This document shows positions 17,362 through 26,095 of a stretch of 64,000 bases of DNA, one piece after another. The notes beneath the pieces were generated by a model. It was not told the DNA's origin and did no database searches. It saw only the letters and a list, made by a program, of their open reading frames with translations. This stretch comes from Verrucomicrobia subdivision 3 bacterium UBA693 (GTDB taxonomy: Bacteria > Verrucomicrobiota > Verrucomicrobiia > Limisphaerales > UBA8199), in the NCBI GenBank assembly GCA_002298785.1, contig DBMR01000102.1, forward strand, positions 18,845-82,844. Reading direction: 5' to 3'. The translations under genes were made by a program, and so were the position numbers. The first letter of the stretch is position 1. Each line of letters opens with the position of its first letter.

Positions 17362-17876
17362 GGCCGGCTGACTTCGACACCCGCCGTCTCCTGGTGTTGC
17401 GGTACCGATACCAGCGTGGTCAGGTGCGCCTCCATCCGTGTGAGCAAACTCAGCATGGTTTCCTGTTCCTCGATTCGCAAACTGGCGAACAATAATTGGA
17501 TTCGGTCCGCATGACCTTTCAACACCGTACTCATGAGCGCCCGGCCTTGAGGCGTCAGACTGAGATGGCGCACCCGCAAGTCCGTCTTCGACGAAATACG
17601 CTTCACGAATCCCTGACGCTCCATTCGATCCACCACCCCGGTCACGCTGGGTGGCTGGATGAGTAATCGTTTACTGACTTCTTTGAGCGGCAAATCCATC
17701 TCGCCGGCGAGTTCAGCCCGTTGCAATACTCGCAAGATACCCCACTGCGAAGGGCTAATGCCAAAACGCGCAAAATACGGCTCCTGCGCTTGCCGCAGCA
17801 ATCCGAGCGAGCGCAGAAAGGCGTGGAACACGGCCTCGGTCAACGCTGGGACAGCTTTGCCGGGCTCAGTTTGCAT
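17358..17876 (-). CDS. MarR-family transcriptional regulator
   Basis: A 172-residue winged-helix regulator of the MarR family. The recognition-helix region (SKRLLIQPPSVTGVVDRMER) and the wing (KRISSKTDLRVRHLSLTPQG) are clear, flanked by N- and C-terminal dimerisation helices. It is the first gene of the operon with the outer-membrane factor, pump and adaptor, overlapping the next gene by 4 bp. MarR proteins next to RND pumps usually repress their own operon and release DNA on binding a phenolic or other small ligand. A near-perfect 16-bp palindrome lies 26 bp upstream of its start and is the probable operator. Ligand unknown. Confidence 0.92.
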   Translation of the reverse strand: MQTEPGKAVPALTEAVFHAFLRSLGLLRQAQEPYFARFGISPSQWGILRVLQRAELAGEMDLPLKEVSKRLLIQPPSVTGVVDRMERQGFVKRISSKTDLRVRHLSLTPQGRALMSTVLKGHADRIQLLFASLRIEEQETMLSLLTRMEAHLTTLVSVPQHQETAGVEVSRP

Positions 17877-17901
17877 GATGAGATGAAGCGAACGCGCTCA
17901 T

Positions 17902-17917
17902 TTAATTAGCTAACTAA
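17902..17917. promoter_or_regulatory. Palindromic operator of the marR-RND operon
   Basis: TTAATTAGCTAACTAA is a 16-bp inverted repeat with 14 of 16 positions symmetric, in the size range of MarR-family sites. It lies 26 bp upstream of marR, downstream of a consensus -35 box, where bound protein would block polymerase at the -10. The divergent GH3 gene starts 174 bp away on the other side, so an effect on it is less likely. Confidence 0.7.
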
Positions 17918-17934
17918 CCATTTACAGTCCTCCA

Positions 17935-17940
17935 TGTCAA
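17935..17940 (-). promoter_or_regulatory. -35 box of the marR operon
   Basis: A perfect TTGACA on the minus strand. With 17 bp spacing the -10 position (TTAGTT, weak) falls inside the palindrome at 17902-17917, as expected for a repressed promoter. Confidence 0.55.
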
Positions 17941-18091
17941 ACCTGATCCAGTCGACTCCGGATCGTTCCGCCGGAAAGTCTTAAATTCCAGTGTATTGCA
18001 GCGGCATCCCTCGCGGCGATTGAAAGCCCACCAATGGAATGATCATTGAAAAGTCAGGTGAAAGTGCTCAACCTCCGTCAGGAATTTAGCC

Positions 18092-20230
18092 ATGAATATC
18101 CCTACTGCCTGGCTGGTGCTCGCCTTAAGCACGGTCGCCGTTTCCGGCGCCGATACCGAACCGTTCCGCGATCCCTCGCTGCCGACGGATCGGCGGGTAG
18201 CGGACCTGCTCGCGAGGCTGACGTTGGAAGAGAAAGCGATTCTCCTCAATCATCGCGGACCAACAATCGAACGATTTCAAATTCGCTCCGACCAATGGAA
18301 TCAGTGTCTAAACGGCGTGAAATGGGACCGCCCGACGACGCTGTTCCCCACTTGTATCGGCCTGGCCGCAACCTGGGATACCAAGCTGGTGCGGGCAGTC
18401 GCCACCGCGCTGTCCGACGAAGCGCGAGCCATTTACAACGGGTGGCACCTGGACCCGAATGCCGCCGGCGAACACAAAGGACTCATTTACCGCGCGCCGG
18501 TCATCAACATCGGTCGCAACCCGTATTGGGGCCGCAACCATGAGGCGTTTGGGGAGGATCCGTTTCTTACCGGGCGGATGGCGGTGAACTACGTGCAGGG
18601 ATTGCAGGGCGACGATCCGAAACATTTGAAACTCGCCGCCACGCTCAAACATTACGCGGTCAACAATGTGGAAACGGACCGCCAGAAATTGAATGCCCGA
18701 GTTTCGGAACGCTGGCTGCGCGAATATTGGCTGCCGCATTTCCGCGATGCCGTGGTGGAAGGCCACGCCCAGTCGCTGATGGCCTCGTATAACGCCATCA
18801 ACGGCACGCCCAACAACATCAACCATTGGCTGCTGACCGACGTGCTCAAGAACGAATGGCACCACGAGGGGTTTGTGGTTTCAGATCTCGGCGGCGTGCG
18901 CACGATGGTGGACGGACATTCCGGCGGCAAGATGGGCTTTGTCGATGCGGTCGCCCAATCCGTGATGGCGGGCTGTGACTTCTCCGACAAGGAGTATGAG
19001 ACCTATATCCCGGCCGCGGTGCGCGAAGGCAAGCTGACCCTGGCCCGGCTGGACGACGCCGTCACGCGCGTCCTGACCGTCCGCTTTCGACTGGGCGAAT
19101 TCGACCCGCCGTCGAGCGTCTCTTACAGCCGGATTTCCCCGGAGATTATTTGCAGCCCGGCGCACCGGGCGGTATCGCTCCAGGCGGCGAGGGAGTCGAT
19201 CGTCCTGCTGCAGAATCGCGGCCACTTGCTGCCGCTGAACCCGGCCCGGCTTAAACGCATCGCGGTGCTGGGCCCGCTGGCCGACCAGGTCATCCTGAAT
19301 AACTACAGCGGACGCCCGGGCCGAACGGTCACCGCTTTGCAGGGCATTAAAGACCGCGCGCTGCCCGGCACGGAAATCCTTCATGCCCGGGGCTGCGACG
19401 TGGTTATCAACTCGAAGGCGGGAACGGCGCCGAGCGAGGCGGATGCACGAGCGGCCATCGCAGAGGCTGCGGCGGCCGCGCGCGGCGCCGACGTGGCGTT
19501 GGTCTTCGTCGGCACCACGGCGGCGGTCGAGCACGAAGGGCGGGACCGCAAATCCCTCGGGCTTTCCGGTCGCCAGGAAGAATTGGTCGAGGCGATCTTC
19601 GCCGCCAATCCGCGCACCGTAGTGGTGGAAATGAGCGCCGGCCCCCTCACGGTGCCCTGGATGAAGCAACACCTGCCCGCCATCCTCCAGGCTTGGTGGC
19701 CGGGTGAAGAAGGAGGACACGCCATCGCCGAAGTGCTCTTTGGCCAGGTCAATCCGGCCGGCCGCCTGCCGCACACCGTGTATGCCTCAGAATCCCAGGT
19801 ACCACCCCTCGATGAATACGACATTTCAGGTGGGTTCACTTACATGTACCTCAAAGGCGAGCCGCTCTTCGCTTTTGGTCACGGGTTGAGCTACACGCGC
19901 TTCAAATACTCGAATCTCCGCGTCGAACTGCCGCGGGTAAGTGTGATCGTGAAGAACTCCGGAGATGTGGCCGGTGATGAAGTGGTGCAACTGTATGTCC
20001 ACGCCGCGAAATCCAGCGTGCCTCGGCCCGCACGGGAACTCCGCGGCTTCGCCCGGATCCGACTCCAGCCGGGCGAGCGGCAAACCGTGACGTTCGATCT
20101 ACCGCCGGAGAAACTCGCGTTCTACGATGAGACCCGGCATGCCTTCACCGTCGAGACCGGCGCCTACGACGTTTGCATTGGCGCTTCCTCCGCCGACGTC
20201 AGGCTGTCTCACCAGGTCAGACTCAAATAA
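18092..20230 (+). CDS. Exported glycoside hydrolase family 3 (beta-glucosidase/xylosidase type)
   Basis: A 712-residue GH3 enzyme that removes terminal beta-linked sugars from oligosaccharides by a retaining mechanism. A signal peptide (about residues 1-20, ending VAVSGA) directs it out of the cytoplasm. Residues about 25-340 form the TIM-barrel domain with the nucleophile Asp265 in VVSDLGG; the alpha/beta-sandwich domain (about 370-600) and a C-terminal fibronectin-III-like domain (about 625-712) follow. The overall arrangement and the KHYAVNN and GRNPYWGRNHEAFGEDP segments are shared with enzymes acting on xylo- and gluco-oligosaccharides; the exact substrate is not decidable. An AGGA 8 nt before the ATG may serve as ribosome-binding site. 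It is a single gene convergent with the aquaporin gene. Confidence 0.93.
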   Translation: MNIPTAWLVLALSTVAVSGADTEPFRDPSLPTDRRVADLLARLTLEEKAILLNHRGPTIERFQIRSDQWNQCLNGVKWDRPTTLFPTCIGLAATWDTKLVRAVATALSDEARAIYNGWHLDPNAAGEHKGLIYRAPVINIGRNPYWGRNHEAFGEDPFLTGRMAVNYVQGLQGDDPKHLKLAATLKHYAVNNVETDRQKLNARVSERWLREYWLPHFRDAVVEGHAQSLMASYNAINGTPNNINHWLLTDVLKNEWHHEGFVVSDLGGVRTMVDGHSGGKMGFVDAVAQSVMAGCDFSDKEYETYIPAAVREGKLTLARLDDAVTRVLTVRFRLGEFDPPSSVSYSRISPEIICSPAHRAVSLQAARESIVLLQNRGHLLPLNPARLKRIAVLGPLADQVILNNYSGRPGRTVTALQGIKDRALPGTEILHARGCDVVINSKAGTAPSEADARAAIAEAAAAARGADVALVFVGTTAAVEHEGRDRKSLGLSGRQEELVEAIFAANPRTVVVEMSAGPLTVPWMKQHLPAILQAWWPGEEGGHAIAEVLFGQVNPAGRLPHTVYASESQVPPLDEYDISGGFTYMYLKGEPLFAFGHGLSYTRFKYSNLRVELPRVSVIVKNSGDVAGDEVVQLYVHAAKSSVPRPARELRGFARIRLQPGERQTVTFDLPPEKLAFYDETRHAFTVETGAYDVCIGASSADVRLSHQVRLK

Positions 20231-20245
20231 CAACTGGCCGCGGCG

Positions 20246-20974
20246 CTATGAATTCTTCGCGTCCGCTGGACCCGCCATGATCGGATATACCACGCCGGCC
20301 AGGATCGCCCCGAGGATCGGCGCCACCCAAAAAAGCCAGAGCTGTTGAATCGCCCAGCCGCCCACAAAAAGCGCGGGGCCGGTGCTGCGCGCGGGGTTCA
20401 CCGAAAGATTGGTGACTGGGATGCCGATCAGGTGAATCAAGGTCAGCCCCAGGCCGATCGCGATCGGCGCGAAACCTTGCGGCGCGCGTTTGTCGGTCGA
20501 GCCGAGAATGATCAACAGGAAGAAGAACGTCAGCACCACTTCCGACAGAAAGCACGAGAGCGTGGCGTAATGCCCGGGTGAATGTTCCCCGTATCCATTG
20601 GAAGCAAAGCCGCTGGCGGTGGTGAATCCCGCCTGCCCCCCGGCGATGATGGACAGGATAAACGCGCCCGCAATCGCACCCACAACTTGAGCAATGATAT
20701 ACGGCAGCAGTTCGTTGGCGGAAAAGCGCCGCCCCACGCACAGCCCCACCGATACTGCCGGATTGAGGTGGCAACCGGAGATGTGGCCAATCGTGAACGC
20801 CATCGTCATTACCGTCAGGCCGAAGGCGAGCGAAACACCCACCAGTCCGATCCCGAGGTTGATTGGAGTCGCCCCTTCGGTGGCGATGAATTTGGCCGCC
20901 AAAACAGCGCTGCCGCAGCCGCCGAATACGAGCCAAAAAGTCCCGAAGAATTCCGCCATTAATTTGTTTTTCAT
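20246..20974 (-). CDS. aqpZ: Aquaporin Z-type water channel
   Basis: A 242-residue major intrinsic protein with six membrane helices and two pore-lining NPA loops (residues 71-73 in SGCHLNPAVSVG and 193-195 in SVNPARSTGP). The selectivity-filter residues His181 and Arg196 are those of water-specific AqpZ rather than glycerol facilitators, so fast water flux across the inner membrane is the expected role. Start at 20974 (MKNKLMAEFFGTFWL) matches the family. A -10-like TATAAA lies 10 nt before the ATG (20985-20990), leaving almost no leader. The gene is convergent with the GH3 gene, 15 bp between stops. Confidence 0.95.
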   Translation of the reverse strand: MKNKLMAEFFGTFWLVFGGCGSAVLAAKFIATEGATPINLGIGLVGVSLAFGLTVMTMAFTIGHISGCHLNPAVSVGLCVGRRFSANELLPYIIAQVVGAIAGAFILSIIAGGQAGFTTASGFASNGYGEHSPGHYATLSCFLSEVVLTFFFLLIILGSTDKRAPQGFAPIAIGLGLTLIHLIGIPVTNLSVNPARSTGPALFVGGWAIQQLWLFWVAPILGAILAGVVYPIMAGPADAKNS

Positions 20975-21187
20975 GGGTTTGATTTTTATAAGATACCTTA
21001 GATGTTTCTCGTGGCAAGTTGGTCAAATTCGATTTGTGTCCGCCACTCGACCATGGGCCCTCACCGGCGTCCGGCATTGCTGCATTGGATATCTTGCCAC
21101 GGCGCCAAGGGGCGACCGCCAATCTGCCGTCGAAGTGAAAAATATCGCTAACGCTCGCGCTCGCGTTTGTATAGTCTCCGTTCAGCA

Positions 21188-22354
21188 ATGAAAACGCTGC
21201 CATCAAGCGCCCTGCTCACGATTCTGATTACCGGTTTGACCACAACCGCACCGGCACACGAGCCTGTCACTCGCGCCCGCACGCCGATCCTGATTCCGGA
21301 CGTACCCGGTTACGTCACGCTCAAGTGCGACTTTCACATTCACACCGTGTTCTCGGATGGTCTCGTGTGGCCCAGCGTGCGCGCGGAGGAAGCCTGGCGC
21401 GAGGGACTGGACGCCATTGCGATCACCGATCACCTCGAATATCAGCCGCACAAAACCGACGTATCGACCAACCATGACCGGTCTTTTCCCATCGCCCGGG
21501 CTGCCGGATCGGAGCTGGACTTGCTGGTGGTCAAAGGCTCGGAAATCACCCGCAAGATGCCTCCCGGCCATCTCAACGCGATCTTTCTCACGAACTCGAC
21601 CGCACTGGCGGTGGAACGCTGGCAGGATGCCATCGCCACCGCGCGCGACCAGGGTGCGTTTATTTTTTGGAACCATCCGGGCTGGGAACCGCAAATCACC
21701 AATGGCCTGGTGGTATGGTACCCTGAGCATACCGAATTGCTGACCCAGGGCCGGTTGCACGGTATCGAGGTGGTCAACGATCGCAGCTATTACCCGGAGG
21801 CCCACAAATGGGCGATTGAAAAGAACCTGGCCCTGCTCAGCAATTCCGACATTCATAACCCGCTCAACCTCGATTATCACGTCCACGAAGATGACCATCG
21901 CCCCATCACTCTCGTGTTCAGCAAATCCCGCACCCTCGAAGAGCTGAAGGCCGCCCTGTTTGCCCGCCGCACTGCGGTCTACTCCGGCGAACGCCTGATC
22001 GGTGACGAGCAATTCCTGCGTCCGATTTTCCTGGGTTCACTGGAAATCACCCCGCCGCACGCCTCCCTGCGACCCGGTCAGCGGCAGTCGGCACAGATCT
22101 ATAATAGATCCGCGATCACCTACCAACTCGAACGGGAATCCGCTGCTCCCGAAGTCACTTATCCGGAACGATTAACCTTGCCGGCGGGCAAGACCGTTCT
22201 TTTGCCGCTCACGGGAAAGACCGGAACGACCGCCGGCCCCAGGAAACTCAAGCTGCCGTTTAGAGTTACGAACCTCCTCAAAGCCCCAAACACGCCTTTG
22301 TCCACCAGCCTCGAGGTGGAAGTCAACTTTGCTGACGGCAAATCCGGTAAGTAG
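21188..22354 (+). CDS. Exported PHP-domain (histidinol-phosphatase-like) metallohydrolase
   Basis: A 388-residue protein with a signal peptide (about residues 1-22, ending TAPAH) followed by a PHP domain: DFHIHTVFSDG with the HxH metal motif, AITDHLE, NHPG and SNSDIH supply the usual His/Asp metal ligands. PHP proteins hydrolyse phosphoesters with bound metal ions. The C-terminal third (about 290-388) is beta-rich and may be a binding domain. Being exported, it is more likely a phosphodiesterase or nutrient-scavenging enzyme than a histidine-pathway enzyme. I start at the ATG at 21188, since an upstream start adds seven residues in front of the signal peptide. A TATAGT lies 12 nt upstream of this ATG. 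Confidence 0.88.
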   Translation: MKTLPSSALLTILITGLTTTAPAHEPVTRARTPILIPDVPGYVTLKCDFHIHTVFSDGLVWPSVRAEEAWREGLDAIAITDHLEYQPHKTDVSTNHDRSFPIARAAGSELDLLVVKGSEITRKMPPGHLNAIFLTNSTALAVERWQDAIATARDQGAFIFWNHPGWEPQITNGLVVWYPEHTELLTQGRLHGIEVVNDRSYYPEAHKWAIEKNLALLSNSDIHNPLNLDYHVHEDDHRPITLVFSKSRTLEELKAALFARRTAVYSGERLIGDEQFLRPIFLGSLEITPPHASLRPGQRQSAQIYNRSAITYQLERESAAPEVTYPERLTLPAGKTVLLPLTGKTGTTAGPRKLKLPFRVTNLLKAPNTPLSTSLEVEVNFADGKSGK

Positions 22355-22589
22355 GTTTGCGAAGAGTGCCGCCGGATGGCGGGTATGCAGAATGCTTAGC
22401 CCTCAGTGGCAACAACCGTTGGCTAATCGGAACTGGGTTTAAGGGTTTGGCACAGGGCGGCTGATTTCGACTGCGCGAAAATCAAAGGTTCGGGGACGAG
22501 GCCTCACTCGCGGAACAAAGGAAGCAGCCCTTCCCAAAAGCGTCCGCTCGGGCCTTGCAATTCCGGGCGGAAAGGTCTATCTCGTCGCC

Positions 22590-25500
22590 ATGAAAGCCAC
22601 CCGTTGGTATTGGTTCGGTTCGATCTTGACGTTGATGATCGGTTCGGTTGCGAATCTCCTCGCCGCCGATACCCTGCCGGATGGATTTTATCGCTACCCG
22701 ACCATTGGCGGAGGATCGATTGTCTTCGCCGCGGAAGGCGACCTCTGGAAAGTTCCGGCCAGCGGCGGGGTGGCCCTGCGTCTCACCGCTTACGAGGGCG
22801 AGGAAGCGTTCCCCAAATTATCGCCCGACGGCCGCCGTCTCGCCTTCACCGCGCAGTATGAAGGCAACGACGATGTCTATGTCATGAATGCCTCGGGAGG
22901 CGAACCGGTTCGCCTGACCTACCACCCGGCACCCGACCAGACGCTGGGCTGGACCGCCGACGGCAAGATCCTGTTTCGCAGCCGGCGCGACACCCCCAAC
23001 AACGATTTCCGAATCTACAAGATTTCACCGGATGGCGGCGTGCCGGAATTGATCCCGCTGGAACCGGCAGCGTGGATCAGCTTTGAACCGCAAGGCCCGC
23101 GAGTAGCGATGCAGAAAATCGGTCTCGAATTCCACAATTGGAAGCGTTACAAGGGCGGCGAGGCCGAAAAGATCTACATCGGCACCGTCGAACCGTGCGC
23201 GTTCACCCAGGTGACTGCTTACGATGGGAAGAATGCGTTTCCGATGTGGGCGCCCGATGGCCGTATCTACTTTGTGACCGACCGCTGGGGCCGGCCCAAC
23301 CTGGCTTCCATGAAACCCGACGGCAGCGAGGTCAAGCGGCTGACCCAATTCGAGGATTACGACGTGCGCTGGCCCGCGATGGGTGATGGCAAGATAGTTT
23401 ACCAACACAAGATGGATATCTGGCTTTATGACCTTGCCAGCGGCGCGAACCAGATGGTTCCCATCCAACTCCCCAGCGATCGCTTGCAGGTCCGCGAGAA
23501 ATTCGTCGATCCCAAAGCCTACCTCAAAGCCTGGGCCCTTTCCAAAGATGGCGAGCGCCTGGCACTCGAGACGCGCGGCGACCTCTTCGTCGCCCGTACC
23601 AAAAAGAAGGGGCTCATCCGGCGGCTGACCGAAGGCAGCACGGTCCGTTCGAAATCCCCGTCGTTCGCGCCGGACGGGAAGACTGTCGCGGCCTGGACCG
23701 AAGTGGACGGCGAGGAACAACTGGTGCTGCATTCATCCGATAATTCCGAGCCGACCCGGCAAGTGGGAACCGTCGCTCCCGGATGGCATTTTCGCCCAGC
23801 CTGGTCGCCCGACGGTAAGCGCCTGGCCTGGGGTGACGAACGATATCAGCTTCGCATTTCAGACGCGACCAACGGACAGATTGTAGTCGCGGACCGCGGC
23901 GAATGGGAGATCACCCATTACGCCTGGTCGCCAGACAGCCGTTACCTGGCTTACGAACTGTTGCAGTCAAATCTGTTCAGCCAAATCCGCATCTGGGATG
24001 ACCAGGAGAAAAGGACCTACCCGGCGACTGAACCCGAGTTTAACTCGACCTTCCCCGCCTGGGATCCAAAGGGCAAATACCTCTATTTTCTGTCCGACCG
24101 CTACATCAACCCGTTCCTGGACCGATTCGAAGCCCGGTTCATTGTGAATGACGCGACCCTGCCCTGCGTGCTGGCTTTGCAGGCCGACGGCACCTTGCCC
24201 TTCGCCCCGCGCGGGGACGTCGATCCCGAGAAACCGAAAGATAAGAAGGACAAAGAAAAGGACGAGAAAGGCAAGGACAAGGATGCGAAGGAGAAAGAGG
24301 AGAAGATCGAGCCCATCCGGATTGATTTCGAAGGGCTGATCGGACGCTTCGTCCAACTCCCGATCGCTCCGGGAAATTATTCCGATCTCGCTGCGATTGA
24401 AGGCAAGCTCCATTGGCTCAAATCGCCGAATCGCGGCATGGTGCCCTACGCCGCTGAAGATGCGGATGATGAACCGGGGTCTGATCTGCAAACTTACGAG
24501 ATAGAAAAGGAAAAACTCTCGACCGTTACCTCCGGAGTAAAGGCCTACGCCGTCTCGATGGACCTCAAGGTGTTGGTGTACCAAACCAAAGACGGCTTCA
24601 CGCGCCTCGAAGCTGGCGCCAGCGCAGCGCCTAAAGAGGAAGAAGCCAAAGACGCGCGGGTGGACCTTTCCGGCTGGTCGCTAAGCGTCAACCCCCGCGA
24701 GGAATGGAAGCAGATGCTCCACGAAGCCTGGCGACTGCAACGCGATTTCTTTTACGATCCCAAAATGCATGGCGTGGATTGGAACGGGGTCTGGAAACAA
24801 TACGGTGGACTGGGCGAACGCATCAGTTGCCGGGGTGACCTGGCCGATTGCCTCGGCGAAATGTTCGGCGAACTCAATGTCGGCCATGCATACCACGGCG
24901 GCGGCGACATCCGCTCCGGTAAGAAAGTAGGCACGGGGCTGTTGGCCGCCGATTTGCGTTACGACGCCGCTTCGGGTTACTGGCAAATCCAGAAAATTTA
25001 CCGTGGCGACTTTCCCATGCCGAATTGGACCTCGCCGCTGTCCCGCCCGGATCTGCGGGTGAAGCCCGGCCAATGGCTGGTGGCCATCGACGGGAAGCCG
25101 CTCCTCAAAGGGGAGGACTACCTGAAACGGCTGGCGAACCGAGCCGGCCAGGAAGTCGAACTCTCGATCAATGATTCACCCGATCTCAAAGGCGCGCGGC
25201 GGATCGTGGTGAAGACGGTCGGTGAAGACACCCGCATCCGCTACGCGGACTGGGTCCGGGAAAACCGGGAATACGTCGCCAAGAAGAGCAACGGCCAGAT
25301 CGGGTACATCCATCTGTACGACATGGACGCGCGCGGCTTGCGGCAGTTTGCGCGGGATTATCCTTCGCAATGGGGTAAGCGCGGCCTGATCATGGACGAT
25401 CGCTGGAACCATGGCGGCTTTGTGGCCCCTATGATCCTGGCCCACCTCGACCGGAAAATCCTGGCGATTGCCGGCACTCGCTACGGCAACAATGACACCG

Positions 25501-25913
25501 TCCCCTCCCACGCCTTCCACGGTTACCTGGCCTGCCTCATCAACCGCCAGGGCGGCAGTGACTGCGAAACATTTGCCCTCGGATTCAAGCAATTCAAACT
25601 CGGCCCGGTCATCGGCACCCGCACTTGGGGTGGCTGGGTGGGCATCCGCGGCGACAAACCCCTCCGGGACGGCGGCATGATTACACAACCCGAATTCGGC
25701 GGCTGGGATCCGAAGGGCTCTGCCTGGATTATCGAGGGCCACGGCGTAGATCCCGACATCGAGCTGGATTTGAATGCCGATGGATTGATCCACGGCAAGG
25801 ATATTCAACTCGACTACGCGATCGACCATATCCTGCAGCAAGTGGCCAAGGACCCGCGCGACCTCGCACCGGCACCCGCCATTCCGCCACGTCCACTGCA
25901 ACCGGTGCGGTAG
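22590..25913 (+). CDS. Tricorn protease homologue (S41 family peptidase)
   Basis: A 1107-residue protein with the tricorn layout: signal peptide (1-25), two beta-propellers made of TolB/WD-like repeats (about 30-530), a highly charged Lys/Asp/Glu linker (about 545-570), a mixed domain, a PDZ domain (about 800-890) and the S41 catalytic domain. Catalytic residues by comparison with Thermoplasma tricorn: His766 (in NVGHAYHGG), Ser990-Asp991 (GGSDCE) and Glu1058 (GVDPDIELD). Tricorn degrades oligopeptides released by larger proteases; the signal peptide puts this one in the periplasm, where it may help use external peptides. In tricorn the His is preceded by Ser; here it is Gly. It is a single gene. 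Confidence 0.92.
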   Translation: MKATRWYWFGSILTLMIGSVANLLAADTLPDGFYRYPTIGGGSIVFAAEGDLWKVPASGGVALRLTAYEGEEAFPKLSPDGRRLAFTAQYEGNDDVYVMNASGGEPVRLTYHPAPDQTLGWTADGKILFRSRRDTPNNDFRIYKISPDGGVPELIPLEPAAWISFEPQGPRVAMQKIGLEFHNWKRYKGGEAEKIYIGTVEPCAFTQVTAYDGKNAFPMWAPDGRIYFVTDRWGRPNLASMKPDGSEVKRLTQFEDYDVRWPAMGDGKIVYQHKMDIWLYDLASGANQMVPIQLPSDRLQVREKFVDPKAYLKAWALSKDGERLALETRGDLFVARTKKKGLIRRLTEGSTVRSKSPSFAPDGKTVAAWTEVDGEEQLVLHSSDNSEPTRQVGTVAPGWHFRPAWSPDGKRLAWGDERYQLRISDATNGQIVVADRGEWEITHYAWSPDSRYLAYELLQSNLFSQIRIWDDQEKRTYPATEPEFNSTFPAWDPKGKYLYFLSDRYINPFLDRFEARFIVNDATLPCVLALQADGTLPFAPRGDVDPEKPKDKKDKEKDEKGKDKDAKEKEEKIEPIRIDFEGLIGRFVQLPIAPGNYSDLAAIEGKLHWLKSPNRGMVPYAAEDADDEPGSDLQTYEIEKEKLSTVTSGVKAYAVSMDLKVLVYQTKDGFTRLEAGASAAPKEEEAKDARVDLSGWSLSVNPREEWKQMLHEAWRLQRDFFYDPKMHGVDWNGVWKQYGGLGERISCRGDLADCLGEMFGELNVGHAYHGGGDIRSGKKVGTGLLAADLRYDAASGYWQIQKIYRGDFPMPNWTSPLSRPDLRVKPGQWLVAIDGKPLLKGEDYLKRLANRAGQEVELSINDSPDLKGARRIVVKTVGEDTRIRYADWVRENREYVAKKSNGQIGYIHLYDMDARGLRQFARDYPSQWGKRGLIMDDRWNHGGFVAPMILAHLDRKILAIAGTRYGNNDTVPSHAFHGYLACLINRQGGSDCETFALGFKQFKLGPVIGTRTWGGWVGIRGDKPLRDGGMITQPEFGGWDPKGSAWIIEGHGVDPDIELDLNADGLIHGKDIQLDYAIDHILQQVAKDPRDLAPAPAIPPRPLQPVR

Positions 25914-26095
25914 TCCGCGTAGTGCGGTGACCTCCAATTACTAGCTGGTGGTCGGCACCGCAATGCTCCTGCGGTCTCACGCAAGAGCTGGCGCGTACGG
26001 CGCCGGCGCTGAGCCTTGGAAGGTCAATTGAGATGTTGGCTAATCCCCACGCTTCATGCTACTAATAGAATACTTTAGCACCCTTTTCATTCAGC

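Noticed and set aside
20223..21206. 327-codon frame overlapping aqpZ on the same strand
   Set aside because: Out-of-frame shadow; the aquaporin frame has both NPA motifs.
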